The translations under genes were made by a program, and so were the position numbers. A stretch of DNA of 64,000 nt, taken from Podospora pseudocomata. Taxonomy: Eukaryota; Ascomycota; Sordariomycetes; Sordariales; Podosporaceae. Shown here in pieces: positions 22,566 through 33,220 of the stretch (positions within the stretch are counted from its first letter, which is position 1; each line of letters opens with the position of its first letter). The notes beneath the pieces are model-generated. The model saw only the letters and a list, made by a program, of their open reading frames with translations, did not search any database and had not been told where the DNA came from. The stretch lies in assembly GCF_035222375.1 (NCBI RefSeq), contig NC_085889.1:2418001-2482000 (forward strand), given 5' to 3'.

Positions 22566-24368
22566 ATGGCTCAACCATCCGTCGAAAAGGACACCAAGAA
22601 GAGCGGGAACGATGTGGACTCTGGGACATCCTCTTCTGTTGAAGAAGGATGGACAGAGTGGGATGAGGCCAAGGCCCGGAGGAAGTCCGTTGTCTTAGCT
22701 TCCGTCTACTACGAAGCGCGGCGCTGACATTGTGCGTAGGGTTGACTTTTCCGTTTTACCATTGTTGTTCCTTGGGCTTCTAGTCTTTCAGCTTGACCGG
22801 ATGAACATTGCTAGCGCCTTGACTGGTGGCTTTGCAGAGAATATTGGTGTCTCGTTGGATACCATCAATGCTGGCAACCAGATGATGTTTGCTGGTATTG
22901 TGCTGTTGGAAATTCCATCCAACCTTGCCCTTCAAAAGGTATGTTCAAAGATGACGCTCAACGATAAGCATTTGCTGACCCCGTATTGCTAGCTCGGACC
23001 AAGGAAATGGATCGCAGGTCAAGTCCTGGCGTTTGGTACTGTGGCCTCACTGCAAATCTTCATCCATAACAAGGCCGGGTTCCTGGCCTCTCGGCTCATA
23101 CTCGGCTTCTGCGAATCTGGCTACATCCCCGGTGCCATCTACACCCTCTCAACATGGTATGCCAAGCGAGAATTGGCCAAGCGGGTTGCTATTCTGTTCT
23201 TTGGCATGTTTGGCGCGAATGCAATTAGCCCATTGTTGGCCACCGGCATCCTGAAATTGGACGGTGCTGGGGGCTTGCATGGATGGCAGTGGCTCTTTCT
23301 TCGTATGTTTTCACCCCGACCTTGCCTCCGATTCGATGCTGACTGATCTTAGTTGAGGGCCTCTTTACCATTGTGGTCTCGTTCATTCTCATCTTCTTCC
23401 TCCCCGGATCCCCTGACATGCCAAGACCGCTTCTCAGCCCAGGCCTGATCAGGTTTGATTCGAACGACCGCGATATTCTCCAGAAGAGGCTCGAAAGGGA
23501 CGATAATGAGAAGAAGGGAGGTACGCAGGGAATGGAAATTCCCCTGCAGCTGGTGTGGAAGACTGCCACCCATTATCGGCGGTGGCCACATTTCATTTCT
23601 ACCTTTTGCCTGTTCTCAACATGGAGTTCTTTGACCACCTACACACCTTCCATCTTGAAGTAAGTTATCCCCGCATATCCGTCTTTTAGCTTGGCTAAAT
23701 ATCTGACTGCAAACAGATCTCTGGGCTGGGACACTATTGCTGCGAATGCTTTGGCTGCCGTTGGTGCTTCCCTTTCGCTGGTCTTTGTCTTCATCTTTGC
23801 ATACATCAGTGACAAAACCAACCTCCGCGGTGGCACTGTCATCCTTGCACAGGTCTGCTTTCTGATCACGCTGATCGTGGCAAGAGAAGTCCATCCACAT
23901 GTCGGCCAATGGTCACGATGGGCTTTGTGGACAGCTGTCAACGCGCTGGCCGTGGGGTATCACCCTGTCCACAACACATGGCTCCAACTCAACTGCAGAA
24001 GTCCAGGTGAACGGAGTATCAGTATTGCGTGAGTTTTCTAGACCGAAAACAAACTTGCGGGGTTTTGCTGACAGGTGCAGGATGTGGGTCATGTCTGCCA
24101 TTAGCGGGCTGATGGTTGGCACACAGTATTATCAGGCCAATGATAGACCATTGTAAGCTGTGCTGCTCACTGCTGCACCTTGATCTATGCTAACGTTGTG
24201 TGCCTTAGTTACTCCAACGGTCTCCGCATTCAGATCATCATGGTGTCTGTTGGTATTGTCTTTGCCATCCTCCAGGTTGGGATTTACAAGGTGCATAATA
24301 AGAGAGTGGCTGAGGGGAAACATGAAGCTGATGAGGATGGTCAGGAGCCACAGATTTATGTCCCCTGA
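22566..24368 (+). CDS. MFS transporter, Dal5/allantoate permease-like (anion:cation symporter family)
   Basis: Seven exons: 22566-22684, 22740-22938, 22993-23302, 23353-23659, 23717-24028, 24081-24152, 24209-24368; introns are 50-57 bp. The protein has about twelve hydrophobic helices. Family features seen: LLFLGLLVFQLDRMNIASA in TM1 with the Asp-Arg pair, NLALQKLGPRKWIAG at the TM2-3 loop, SRLILGFCESGYIPGAIYTLSTWY in TM4-5 typical of Dal5/Tna1-like carriers, GWQWLFLLEGLFTI before the central loop, and LQLNCRSPGERSISIAMWVMS in TM10-11. These carriers import or export organic anions, vitamins or small peptides; the substrate cannot be read here. The terminal exon ends QEPQIYVP. Divergence from the FMO gene suggests it may move a product or precursor of that enzyme. 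Confidence 0.9.
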
Positions 24369-25177
24369 GTGGCGGATTGGCTCATGTTGTAAGAGGGATG
24401 CATTCGTATTCGAGAAGCGTGCAGTTTTCGTTTTATTTCACTCGTAGTTTACGTGACAAAATCTGGTGGTGGACATTCATGACCCTGGCGGGGAATAAAT
24501 AAGCTTCGTCGATCCAATCTCCTCGAAGTGAAACAGAGTTCTCGTATGTCTTGCAACGTGCCCGTGGTTCAGATAAAGTCTCGGTGCGTCCAAACCCAAA
24601 GACTAATGTGTCAGCCGACTTGCCGTGGCCAAGATTTCTCAAATCGGCATCTGTGAACTGGATGGTTTTGTCTTTAAACAAGTGCCCGTCTTTGGTGACT
24701 TTTTGAAGAGCTCCAAGGGGTGGGATAGAAGAAAGGAGGATGCCATCTCGCGCAACGATGTAAGGAACCAGCATCCTGACTTCGAGACCTGGAAAGAAAG
24801 AATAGTCCTTGCATTGCTTACCATCCTGCCCCAATTGGTCTTCAAGAGGCAAATTCCATCCACGCCATCGCGTTATCGCAATGATATCAGCCACAGCCAA
24901 CAGAGAAACAATTTAACCAACTGCAAACCTGGCATCAGGTGTTGCCAGAAAGCGCGCCATAGAACGAAGAGTCCCAAGTACAAAGACCCAGGATATGCCC
25001 CTCCGGTTAGCGTTGTGTAACATCTCACTTTTCCCGGGCTCCGGATAGAGCCAATAAGCTGTTTTGAATCGTCCAAGACCCAGCGAGCGGCGGACTATGG
25101 CTATTTTGCGTGCCGGCAGATATGCGTAACTCTCCTTGTGTAACCAAGCATAACCTATCCTATCATCCCCCCACCCC
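24369..25177. other. 3' region of the MFS gene with an uncertain minus-strand frame
   Basis: Mostly occupied by the weak open frame 24433-24900. The remaining part to 25177 holds the 3' end of the cysteine-rich gene and no other feature. Confidence 0.35.
24433..24900 (-). CDS. Doubtful hypothetical ORF
   Basis: A 155-codon open frame whose codon content looks partly coding (e.g. LRNLGHGKSADTLVFGFGRTE). No ATG-proximal signal, no motif and no clear splice link to the open stretch upstream at 24873-25076 that has hydrophobic residues. It may be a gene relic or a chance frame. Confidence 0.2.
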   Translation of the reverse strand: MAVADIIAITRWRGWNLPLEDQLGQDGKQCKDYSFFPGLEVRMLVPYIVARDGILLSSIPPLGALQKVTKDGHLFKDKTIQFTDADLRNLGHGKSADTLVFGFGRTETLSEPRARCKTYENSVSLRGDWIDEAYLFPARVMNVHHQILSRKLRVK

Positions 25178-25750
25178 CTAAGGATCCCCCTGCCACCCGT
25201 CCCATTCCTCCGTCCAGCTCTCCTCTAAACCCGTCTTCTCATAGTACTCACTCCCAAACCGCAACGGCAAGCAAACCCCGTACGGATTTTTTTCTCCCTG
25301 CACACTTACCGGCGGGTGAATAAAACACGCCAACCACTCCCTACACTCCCGTTTGTCCTCCCCCCCGCACCAATCGTCATTAGGTTGGCAAATCCCAGGG
25401 CCATCACAGGAAGGACCGCAGCCGCTATTGCGGGGATCGTCAGTGCAGTATTCTACTCTCTCGTCGCAGTTGTCGTAGAGGCCCCATCCGGCGCATTTGG
25501 TGTAGATCTTTTGCGTGGAGAGGTCGATTAGTTGGCAGGTGCCTGGGCAGCCGGGCCAGGAGGGGTCTTTGAGAGTTGTCCAGCGGGTGCAGGTTGGGAA
25601 GAGGGGGATGCATGTTAGGGGCGGAGCGCAGTCGCCAAGGTCGTAGTTGCAGGGGGCGTTGATCTCGGAATGGGGGGTGGTGGTGTTGGGAAGGGGGGTT
25701 GAGAGGGTGGTTGGGAGGAGGGGGAGGAGGAGGATGGTTGGGAGCTTCAT
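25178..25750 (-). CDS. Secreted cysteine-rich small protein
   Basis: 190 aa from ATG 25750. The first about 18 residues (MKLPTILLLPLLPTTLS) form a clear signal peptide. The mature part has 16 Cys, an even number consistent with eight disulfides, spaced in clusters such as CNYDLGDCAPPLTC, GCPGTC and GCGPSCDGPGIC. There is no transmembrane segment or GPI-like hydrophobic tail. The size, secretion signal and Cys density fit small secreted cysteine-rich proteins that include effectors, toxins and adhesion or antimicrobial factors, but I cannot match a named family and assign no function. A TATA-like AAATACTT lies about 70 bp upstream. Confidence 0.75.
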   Translation of the reverse strand: MKLPTILLLPLLPTTLSTPLPNTTTPHSEINAPCNYDLGDCAPPLTCIPLFPTCTRWTTLKDPSWPGCPGTCQLIDLSTQKIYTKCAGWGLYDNCDERVEYCTDDPRNSGCGPSCDGPGICQPNDDWCGGEDKRECREWLACFIHPPVSVQGEKNPYGVCLPLRFGSEYYEKTGLEESWTEEWDGWQGDP

Positions 25751-26396
25751 TTTGGGTGGCGGTGGAAGGGAAGGTGAGGTTGAAGGTTAGCTGCGTAGGC
25801 AAGGGTCGCATGGTGGTGTTAAATACTTGGTTGGAGGCGTGGGAGGAATGTGGATTGATGTAATGATGTGGTGGGTATGCAATATCTTCATTGCTCATCT
25901 ATGGCTTTAACCGGGCTGACTTGATGAAAAATGCAACTGTTGGTCGCGGAGGGTGAATCCTTTTTGCGGAGTTGTTGCCTCCTTTGTGTGGCATGAAGGA
26001 AGTCAGTACCAAGCATAAACGGAAGAGAGTTGCTGCACTGCACCTGTTCAAACACTGGACGCCTTTCTCAAGGGAATTCGTCGATGAGTTGCTGTCAGAG
26101 CGTTTGGATCAAATGTCTGGTCGCGCCACAAACCACGTCTGTGCGGCGATTGTTGGAACCAACCCAATTCTTTCCCCAGGCAGCAGCCTAGTGGGGCCTC
26201 TGCTGCCTCAGAGCTTCCAGGTTGCGTTGGAAGATTGTGGCAGGTATCAACATCCACCTATGGAAGCCGTCTGATGGCAGAATAGCTAGACAGGATATCG
26301 GGGAGTCAAATGATAAAAAGGCTTGGTGAACACTGCAACTCGTTTTCCTTTCTTTTTCTTTTCCATTACCGAACAATTCAACCAACAACCGAGAAG
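25751..26396. other. Divergent upstream region
   Basis: Separates the cysteine-rich gene (minus) and the host-transposon chimeric gene (plus). A long pyrimidine-rich tract (TTTCTTTTTCTTTTCC near 26350) precedes the plus-strand ATG. The ORF 25972-26274 has no recognised content. Confidence 0.4.
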
Positions 26397-27355
26397 ATGA
26401 GTCCCTACATCATCTGCTGTCCTATCTACGGATGGAGATTATACGACATAGGTGCTGGCTGGAGAAACGAATTTCGTGGTCGTGAGTCTATCTGTGTGCT
26501 CAACACAGCACATCTCTGCTAACTCCCGTAGTTTGCATCACACCAAAGAAGGGAAAGATTTACCTGACTAGACTCGGCGTCTATGACGACCCTAGCAGCG
26601 GCGGCTTTATTGCGCCACGAAATACAGCTGCCAGATATGACGACGATGGATACACCAGGCCTCAGAAGGATCAATTCGCTACCCATAGGCTGGGTACTGG
26701 CAAGCGCGGCTTCGCAATTCACGATGCTTGTTGGCTCCTCCTCCGTCAAGCCGTGTCACCAGCCGCGGTCCCCCTTGACCGGGTTTTCTATTCTCTTGAC
26801 TCAGCCAAAGACTCGTATAGGCCCCCTAGGTCCGAATGGGCCTACGAGCAACACGGAGAAGAGGACAGCCTGTTTCCTTGGGAGATTAGTGGACACGATG
26901 ATGAAGCAGAGGATGCGCCTTGGGCGGCTGACCCACGTGAGGTGAATGTTCAAACGATACTAGACGTAACGTATTTTATAAGCGAGTCGTGGGTACAAGC
27001 GAGCCGTGGGTTCCTTGGCGCGACGCATCCTCTCTCTCCTAAACATCATTTTTTTCCACAACCCAACATGTCTCCCCCTTCAAAGGAAGCCAGAGTAATC
27101 TTAGCCCTTGAAGCTCTTCAAAACAACGAAGAATTGAAGCTTGAAGCCATAGCTAAGCTCTATATCGTGGATGACGATGTTTACAACTTCGACGAGACTG
27201 GGTTTATGATGGGTATTATCTTCGCGGGTATGGTAGTTATGACATCAGACGGCCTTAGCACGGCGAAACTGGCCCAGCCTGGCAACCGTGAATGGGCAAC
27301 GGTGATCCATGGAGTCAATGCCCTCGGCTGGGTCATCCCTCCTTCATCATCTTAG
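26397..27355 (+). CDS. Host gene running in frame into a pogo-like transposon (chimeric ORF)
   Basis: Exon 1 is 26397-26478 (MSPYIICCPIYGWRL...), then a 53-bp intron 26479-26531 with a TGCTAAC branch site. Exon 2 continues from 26532 with ITPKKGKIYLTRLGVYDD, FIAPRNTAARYDDDGYT and GFAIHDACWLLLRQA. This resembles the N-terminal part of a large fungal family of unknown function (CPxxG start, HDACW motif, sometimes with F-box). At 26969 the frame enters the left terminal repeat of DNA transposon A and stays open through its leader and the start of its transposase, ending at 27353-27355. The spliced frame is 301 codons: about 170 host and about 130 transposon-derived, including NFDETGFMMG. Whether it is a working fusion or a gene broken by insertion is unknown; the lost host C-terminus favours disruption. 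Confidence 0.6.
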
Positions 27356-27818
27356 CCGCGCAGTACCACCTTGCCAACTGGTATACCGAGTGCAACTTAC
27401 CGTCCACCTGGCGTATCGCAACCACCGATAATGGCTGGACTACCAAGGCCAACGAGGCACTAAGCAAGCGCAGGAGAGCCAAAAAAACATGTGTGCGGCT
27501 TGGAGGATCACTTACTGTGCAGGATGCACACGATCTACTTGACCAGAAGGCCGTGGGTGGGGAGGCAGTGGAAGAAACTCAGCCGGATGGTAGTGGTGTA
27601 GGGGGTGTTCGTACAAAGGTTCAATGCTGTGGTGTATGCGGCAAGCCTGGCCATAATGCACGCACTTGCCAGGAGGCTGCAGAATCATCTGATTCAGCTG
27701 TTTCTGATGTAATTGTAGTTAGTTCCTAATGTTGGTGTGTTATAATTGAGGGTAATTGTAGTAGGGTGGTAGAGAGTGCGCGACCCACTGATATGCACGA
27801 CTCACTGATAATGTACGT
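26969..27818 (+). mobile_element. Pogo/Fot1-like DNA transposon A, internally deleted (850 bp)
   Basis: Flanked by TA on both sides (26967-26968 and 27819-27820), with imperfect inverted ends starting ACGTA(T/C) and sharing GAGTCGTG. It retains the transposase N-terminus (MSPPSKEARVILALEAL), the first catalytic Asp motif NFDETGFMMG, then WRIATTDNGWT, and after a deletion the tail with a CCHC zinc knuckle (CCGVCGKPGHNARTC). The region with the second and third catalytic acids is missing. One base is lost near 27342 shifting frame (stop at 27353). It cannot encode active transposase but its ends could be mobilised in trans. Confidence 0.8.
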
Positions 27819-27909
27819 TACGGAGGAACTAGTTCGTATAGATAGATAGTTCTATAATATATAATATAAGTTATAATCGTTAGTATTTAGACTCTTATAA
27901 TTAAGATAA
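27819..27909 (-). repeat. AT-rich stretch with an inverted LTR-X fragment
   Basis: The first about 36 bp (CGGAGGAACTAG...GATAGTTC) match the reverse complement of the LTR-X segment around 28064-28096; the rest is AT-rich filler up to the first LTR-X copy. Confidence 0.4.
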
Positions 27910-28249
27910 TGTGACGAACCCCTGTACAGAACCTCTGAAAGGGATACGGGTTGAAGGTAACTTCTGACAATTGGATCGGTGCAGCTAAACAGTGCACAAC
28001 AGGATGTCTCAATGTAAACACAAGATACCGTGAATACAAGCGTGAATTGCATACTGCGGAACTATCTACGAGCTATCTAGTTCCTCCGTATATATAGACC
28101 TTAAATACCTAAGTACCTCCGTACCTGGTCCACTCCCGCTCACCAGCGGTCGGTGATGATCCTCTGGCGCTCACCACGCTCACCAGGTGATCGTGGTGAT
28201 CCGGCTCACCTTTTCCAAGCAGTGAGCCCCCTCTGACCCTGCAGCCTTG
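27910..28249 (+). repeat. LTR-X copy 1 (solo or 5' LTR, 3' end not defined)
   Basis: Begins TGTGACGAACCCCT and is about 80% alike to 28759 onwards over roughly 200 bp, up to TCCTCCGTATATATAGA; the halves after that differ. Its right part is cut by or abuts the LTR-Y piece at 28250. TG start and TATATATA core suit an LTR. Confidence 0.55.
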
Positions 28250-28758
28250 TGTTACAACCTGCACCGGGAGTGGATACAGACTGCAAGGCAGTACGCCGGA
28301 GGTGAATATGACAGGATGATCGAAGGTTGTGACAAGCGTCTCAGACATGGGGTTCACTGTCAACAACAGGTCGTTCTAACAAAGAGCTACTGAGAGTAGA
28401 TTGTAGACAAATGAACTTGATTGCTTGCATGAGGAATCATATCCTCGACATGGGGAGCGCTGGGCACTCCCCCCTATTTATGTGAAGCTATCTACATATG
28501 TTTCTGAAGTATCTTTGTACCTTGCTCAGTGTGCTCAGTGGTCTTGGCGGCTGAGCAGACTAAGCAATCTTTCATGATCGATGTGCTCAGTGTGCTCAGT
28601 GGTCTTGGCGACTGAGCAGACTGAGCAACCTTTCATGATCGATGTGCTCAGTGTGCTCAGGGGTCTTGGCCACTGATCAGACTGAGCACCTCCTGATTGG
28701 TCGTATGGGGGCTTGTGGGTCTTTCCATCCCTGGCCCAATGATTGGCCGAGGTGTCCA
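28250..28758 (+). repeat. LTR-Y copy with a diverged 3' half
   Basis: Begins TGTTACAACCTGCACC and matches the solo LTR at 54516 almost base for base for about 280 bp, up to TTGCTCAGTGTGCT. From there this copy carries a 61-bp tandem repeat and a different 3' half and lacks the GCGTAACA terminus. Confidence 0.65.
28523..28695 (+). repeat. 61-bp tandem repeat, about 2.7 units, inside LTR-Y
   Basis: Units start at 28523, 28584 and 28645 with TGCTCAGTGTGCTCAG and contain GTCTTGGC, CTGA(G/T)CAGACT(A/G)AGCA and TTTCATGATCGATG. Each unit has the palindrome-like pairing CTCAG/CTGAG. Confidence 0.8.
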
Positions 28759-29101
28759 TGTGACGAACCCCTATCCAGAACCTCTGAAAGGGATACTGGT
28801 TGAAGGCACTTCTGAACAATCCTGGTTCGGTACAGCTAAACAGTGTACAACAATGGCTTGTCTCAATCACAATAGTCTGAATACCAACGATTGTGACTTG
28901 TATTGCATACTGCGGAACTGTCTATCTACACCAGCCAGTTCCTCCGTATATATAGCCCTTCCCTGAGCCGTGCTCAGTCTGATCAGTACCCTGATCACAC
29001 TGATCAGTCTTCCTGTACTGTGATTGGCTCTCCTAGGTGTTTCTGTGCTAATGATTGGTCTGTGGTGCGCCCCGCGCCCCACCAAGTGTCAAGTCGTGAC
29101 A
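28759..29101 (+). repeat. LTR-X copy 2
   Basis: Runs TGTGACGAACCCCTAT to GTCAAGTCGTGACA (343 bp), with TG...CA ends and a TATATATA core near 28953. The base pairs flanking copy 1 on its left (GATAA) and copy 2 on its right (TATAA) agree at four of five positions, so the two could be the remains of one element. Confidence 0.6.
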
Positions 29102-29320
29102 TATAAGTTAAATAGAAAAGACTCGAATTCCAAGTTTATAAGGCTCTATAAACTAAAAGAGGCCCGTATTAAAGGGAGGGTAGTGGAGGAAGAAGTGGTA
29201 ATCAAGGAGGATGCGGAGCAGCCAGAGCCAGCCCAGCCTGTGCGGCGCAGCGCACGTCATCGGCTTCAAACCAGGCGCAAGCGAGAAGCAGATGCAATGT
29301 CTGACTCTGATGGTGATTGA
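29102..29320 (+). pseudogene. Coding relic of a mobile element tail
   Basis: An open frame reading into this stretch ends at 29320 and has lysine-rich then acidic composition with PVRRSARHRLQTRRKREAD near its end. Basic RRSxR tails are common at the C-termini of transposon proteins, but the family is not recognised. Confidence 0.3.
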
Positions 29321-29532
29321 GCTACATTTTGGTGTAACTCCCATAGAAATTGACCCAATATTAGTCTTGTTGTGGCCAGTGTGATCATTCAGGGGTAATC
29401 TCAACAAGGTTGTGTGGCTGGTGTGGTGGTGGTGGACCAGATCCACATGTGGTCCATTTCCTGGTCATCCAACCTAGTATTAGTTAGATATCGGCCCCTA
29501 GGTATTTATTAACCTTATAGTGTAGTGTGTAA

Positions 29533-29583
29533 TACGCTGGATATTACGTCGGAGGCGCGGGTTCGATCCACCCGCGGACGCCT
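29533..29583 (+). other. tRNA-like relic with pol III box A and box B
   Basis: A box A-like TAGTGTAGTGTG lies just upstream of 29531 and a perfect box B core GGTTCGATCC at about 29561-29570, within a GC-rich hairpin (CGCGGG/CCCGCG) that ends GACGCC. The T-loop would be nine bases, no matching 5' acceptor strand exists about 72 bases upstream, and no anticodon arm folds. I read it as a decayed tRNA gene or the head of a tRNA-derived SINE. Confidence 0.35.
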
Positions 29584-29723
29584 CAGATCATACTAGTATC
29601 ACTTCGAATGATCACGTCATTGCGTCCAAAGGCCCTTCCACACCGTCGAACACAAGCTGTCAACCCCTCGTTTCTACCACCACTACATCCACAGACGCTG
29701 CTGGCACTCAATCCTCCTCTTCA

Positions 29724-30182
29724 ATGCCATCGCCTCTCTTCAATGACCTTCTGGTTCCCAATTTTACCCGCCATGCTACACCACGCCCAGGGCCCCTTTA
29801 CTGTCTGCGTGGCACATCTACCAAACATTGGCTTGTCATTCATGAGGGCTTCTTGAAGCTTTTGTCAGACAATCACCGCTCTGTGTGGTCGACAAACTGG
29901 TCCTGGAGCCTGGTGAAAGCAGAGGATCGATCGTCTTGTCTTAGAAACCTGGCCACGTCGGAGGACATTGGGGTCATCAAGGGCCAACATGTCAACAACG
30001 GCGCTCCCGATATTGGACAGCCTAACGCGGGCGGCGAATGGTTTGTCACTCAGGAAACGACAGGTGGCTTTTACCTGCTCTACGGGCATCATCATAGCTC
30101 AACGCTCCCTGTCCGTTCCATGGGGATTGGCCAGCCGCGAGTAGGGGTAAGATTCGTCCATGATGCAGCCAACTCGACTTAA
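29724..30182 (+). CDS. Doubtful hypothetical ORF
   Basis: 152 codons from ATG 29724, with a plausible globular composition (GPLYCLRGTSTKHWLVIHEGF) but no recognised domain, no signal peptide and no splice evidence. It sits in transposon-rich DNA and may be a relic. Confidence 0.25.
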   Translation: MPSPLFNDLLVPNFTRHATPRPGPLYCLRGTSTKHWLVIHEGFLKLLSDNHRSVWSTNWSWSLVKAEDRSSCLRNLATSEDIGVIKGQHVNNGAPDIGQPNAGGEWFVTQETTGGFYLLYGHHHSSTLPVRSMGIGQPRVGVRFVHDAANST

Positions 30183-32783
30183 GATAACGACCGTTGCTAC
30201 ACTTCAGAGGGCCAGAAAACCGTTTGCACACTCCTCCAAAACAATGACGCGGTGGGACCCAAAATTGTCTGGAAGTTTGTTCAGCTGGAATGAATCCATA
30301 GCTAGCATCGAGGGGAAGTAAAAGAACTGCGGAGGCACAGGCAACACAGCATTGGGATACCTGGACAGGGTGGCGTCATATTATGCTAGCAGAACTACCA
30401 TGCATAATGATAGCTGGACTTTTATGCACACTGATCTTGGCACTCATAATCTGAGGGTTTCTCATCCATGAAATGTGGCGAATGAATAGAGACATATCCA
30501 AGAACTGGTACCCATGATGATATCATGAAAAGCATGACTCCTCCGAGCATATTGAGCACACCGCCGACCTCGGCCTCAACGACGCATGCCGAGAGTGTGA
30601 CAATCAAGGGACTTCGACATTAGTGCATGTATGGCTAGACAGCCAGTGTGGGCAATGAGCTGAGCCGAGTTGAATCCGGCCTGGGCATGATTTGGCTCAG
30701 GCTTGCTACTCTGGGACTTATCACTAAGAGGGTTTTTTGGAGCCTGCGAGGAGCGCCGATATATCCAGGAGGTGCGAGGGTATCGAGGAGTAGACTCTGT
30801 AGCTAAGGTAGGTAGGTAGGTGATCGGGATTGGCTACTAGCTCATAGGAGGTAATCCGGTCAAATACTTCCATGAGGGCCAGGTAGGAAGCAAAGCGTTA
30901 CGATTGATAAAGCGAAATTGTTCATACAGTTCCGGTGAAACCCTTTTTGTTGTGTTTGTCAATCTGCACGAGGTACTGGTTGAGAGGCCGAAGCTGTGTA
31001 ACTACTCCTTAGTCAAGAAATACACGAAGCTCGCTCGCGGAAGCGGAGTGGATGTCGAATGGAGCATACCGCCGTCACTGTGTTCCAGGTTGCTGGTCAG
31101 CAACGTGGGATCAGAAGTTCGTGTTGAGAGAGACAAACAGGAGTTGGGTTGTTTGATGCTAATCTTCCAAGGTAATGAATGGTTACTGGGTTGTGACAGT
31201 CGAGGAGAAGGTTGATGGGAGAAGGAGCAGGATTAGCTTCTCCAAAGGTGAGGCAACGACCGGAGGCAAAAGGTGGTTGAATTGGTGAAGACTGAGCAGC
31301 CACCAGCCGGAGCAAGGAAAAGGATTTGGGCTTGCAGGAAGCCCGGGCCACCGCCCCACCAGAGCTTCTCAACCTCAAATGGCAAGAGAAAGGGCGGGGA
31401 CATCGTGGCGGGCACTGGTTGGCCTGTAAGTGGTACATGTGAGTGTAGATACGCTCCCACGTGGGGTTGCTGGCCAGCAATTGGGATGAAAAGGACATCT
31501 TCAGCAAATGAAAGCCGGGTGGACAATGAGTCAAGTCAAGCAAGTTCAGCCCCTCAACTCGGCTCAGACTACCGTTTTCCGGTCCGAAAATATGGAGCCG
31601 GAGTATCCGTTCCGGAGCCCGTAAATTTATAGACCCTGGAGCTTGTCAAATTTGCAAACTGAGCCATATCTGAGAAGCTAGAGAGATCTTACATGCCCAG
31701 CACTCTGTTGGGCATTCAAAAATAGGCGAACCACTAGGCCACAGCTAGTACCTAAAGGAGGCATACTTAAGCCGATGGTCGATTGCCTCTAACAAACCCG
31801 GCTACCTCCTTAAATTACATACTCCCATCACCGGCTTTGTCGGTGGAAAAGTCCTCCTCAACGGCTTTGGCGGGGAGCCCCACGAAGTACCAGACACGCC
31901 GCGTGCGAGGAAAGATTTGTCCCACATTAAATGCCAAAGTCTGGTTCTCATCGTGGCACTGACCCATAGGAATTAGTTTGGTGCTAGTCCTAAATAAAAA
32001 GCGCTTTTCCCACTGCTGAGTTGGGTAAAACAAACAAGATCTCAGTTGGTAGTTTGAAGTATCACAGCGGAGACCTTTTGGAAGATGGATAATTCATGTG
32101 CATATGGGCTGGCTTGTCACTATGTGGTTGCTTATGAGAATTGCCCTAACCTTTCCTCCGGATTGGATCCTCACAGAGCAATATGAACTTACCAGCAGAC
32201 ATCCGATCTTCTTGAACATTGAACAATCCCAAGGTACATCCCGACATGGAACTCCCAGATCGTGTGCTCATCCCTCGAGACCCAAAGAATTGCGGACAGA
32301 CTCCCAACATCGACTGCTCAACATCTGTCGTAGTCCAGTCTATGTATTACCGCCCCAGGCCATTCTTCCACCGTCAACTCAATATCCGCACAGAATAGTA
32401 TACGCAATCCCTGTTCATGGCCTTTACCACTGTCATGGACCGGCCTTCAGCACACACTAACCGATAGTCTAGCGTCACATCAATTCCTGACATCATGGAT
32501 TCTACCACTACCGACCTAGTTTCTGAATCCAACTCCTGAACTCACTCTTTATATCTATCCCTGAATCCACCCCGAGCCCCAATACCGACCCTCCGTCTCA
32601 GCGCGTTTGAGAGCAAGGCACTTCCGAAATGAGGCTGAGGTGAAACAATTTATTCTAGAAAAATCTTAACTTTGGCCGCCTGATCAATTGGACCGCACCA
32701 TCACGGCATTGCCGTGAAACTTGGTGTTTTGGTTCAGAGTCAATGAGGACTGATAAAGGTTCTCACGAATTTCACAGCCTGAA

Positions 32784-33133
32784 TGTCACACGGCAAAAGC
32801 CAACCACCCGCAACCACGGCCAGCAACACTGCCGATACCACCGCAAGAAGGGGTAACTGCAAGTTGTGAACCTCTCGTTGAAAGCGAGGCAGGCAATCTG
32901 AAGGCATGGCGGTTATCAAAGGAAGCCCACTGGCCCCTGAGATATTGAGGAACTTGGCAGCGGCTCGAGGCCACTGGGCACGGACCACCTGACGATGGAT
33001 AAATACGCGTCTCTGAGATCTGTTTGTATTCCTAGACGTTCTTCTTCCTCATCACGCTCTTCGAGGCCATTGAAGATCATTAGCCTGAATTGAACCATGA
33101 GTTCCAAGCCCTGATATTACAGCCCTTGTCACA
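32784..33133 (+). repeat. 5' LTR of the chromovirus
   Basis: 350 bp, TGTCACACGG to CCTTGTCACA; both ends carry TGTCACA in direct orientation. Contains GATGGATAAATACG at about 32993, a TATA-like promoter candidate for the element. Confidence 0.9.
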
Positions 33134-33220
33134 TATAATCTTCAAACAATCGAAGACGACAACTACTGCACTACGACGCCATAGCGCTATCGCCACTTAC
33201 CCCGCTTTCTTCCTTTGTTG

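Larger units (their letters stand above)
29321..32778. other. Gene-poor stretch left of the chromovirus
   Basis: Apart from the tRNA-like relic and a weak ORF at 29724-30182 I see no supported gene in about 3.4 kb. A (GGTA)n microsatellite sits near 30807-30822. A box A-like TGGCCTAGTGG occurs on the minus strand around 31727-31745 without a box B. Confidence 0.4.

Noticed and set aside
28523-28695. Possible CRISPR-like array
   Set aside because: Contiguous 61-bp tandem units without unique spacers, inside an LTR of a eukaryotic genome.
31727-31745. Minus-strand box A-like TGGCCTAGTGG as a tRNA or SINE
   Set aside because: No box B or cloverleaf within a suitable distance; likely chance or too decayed.
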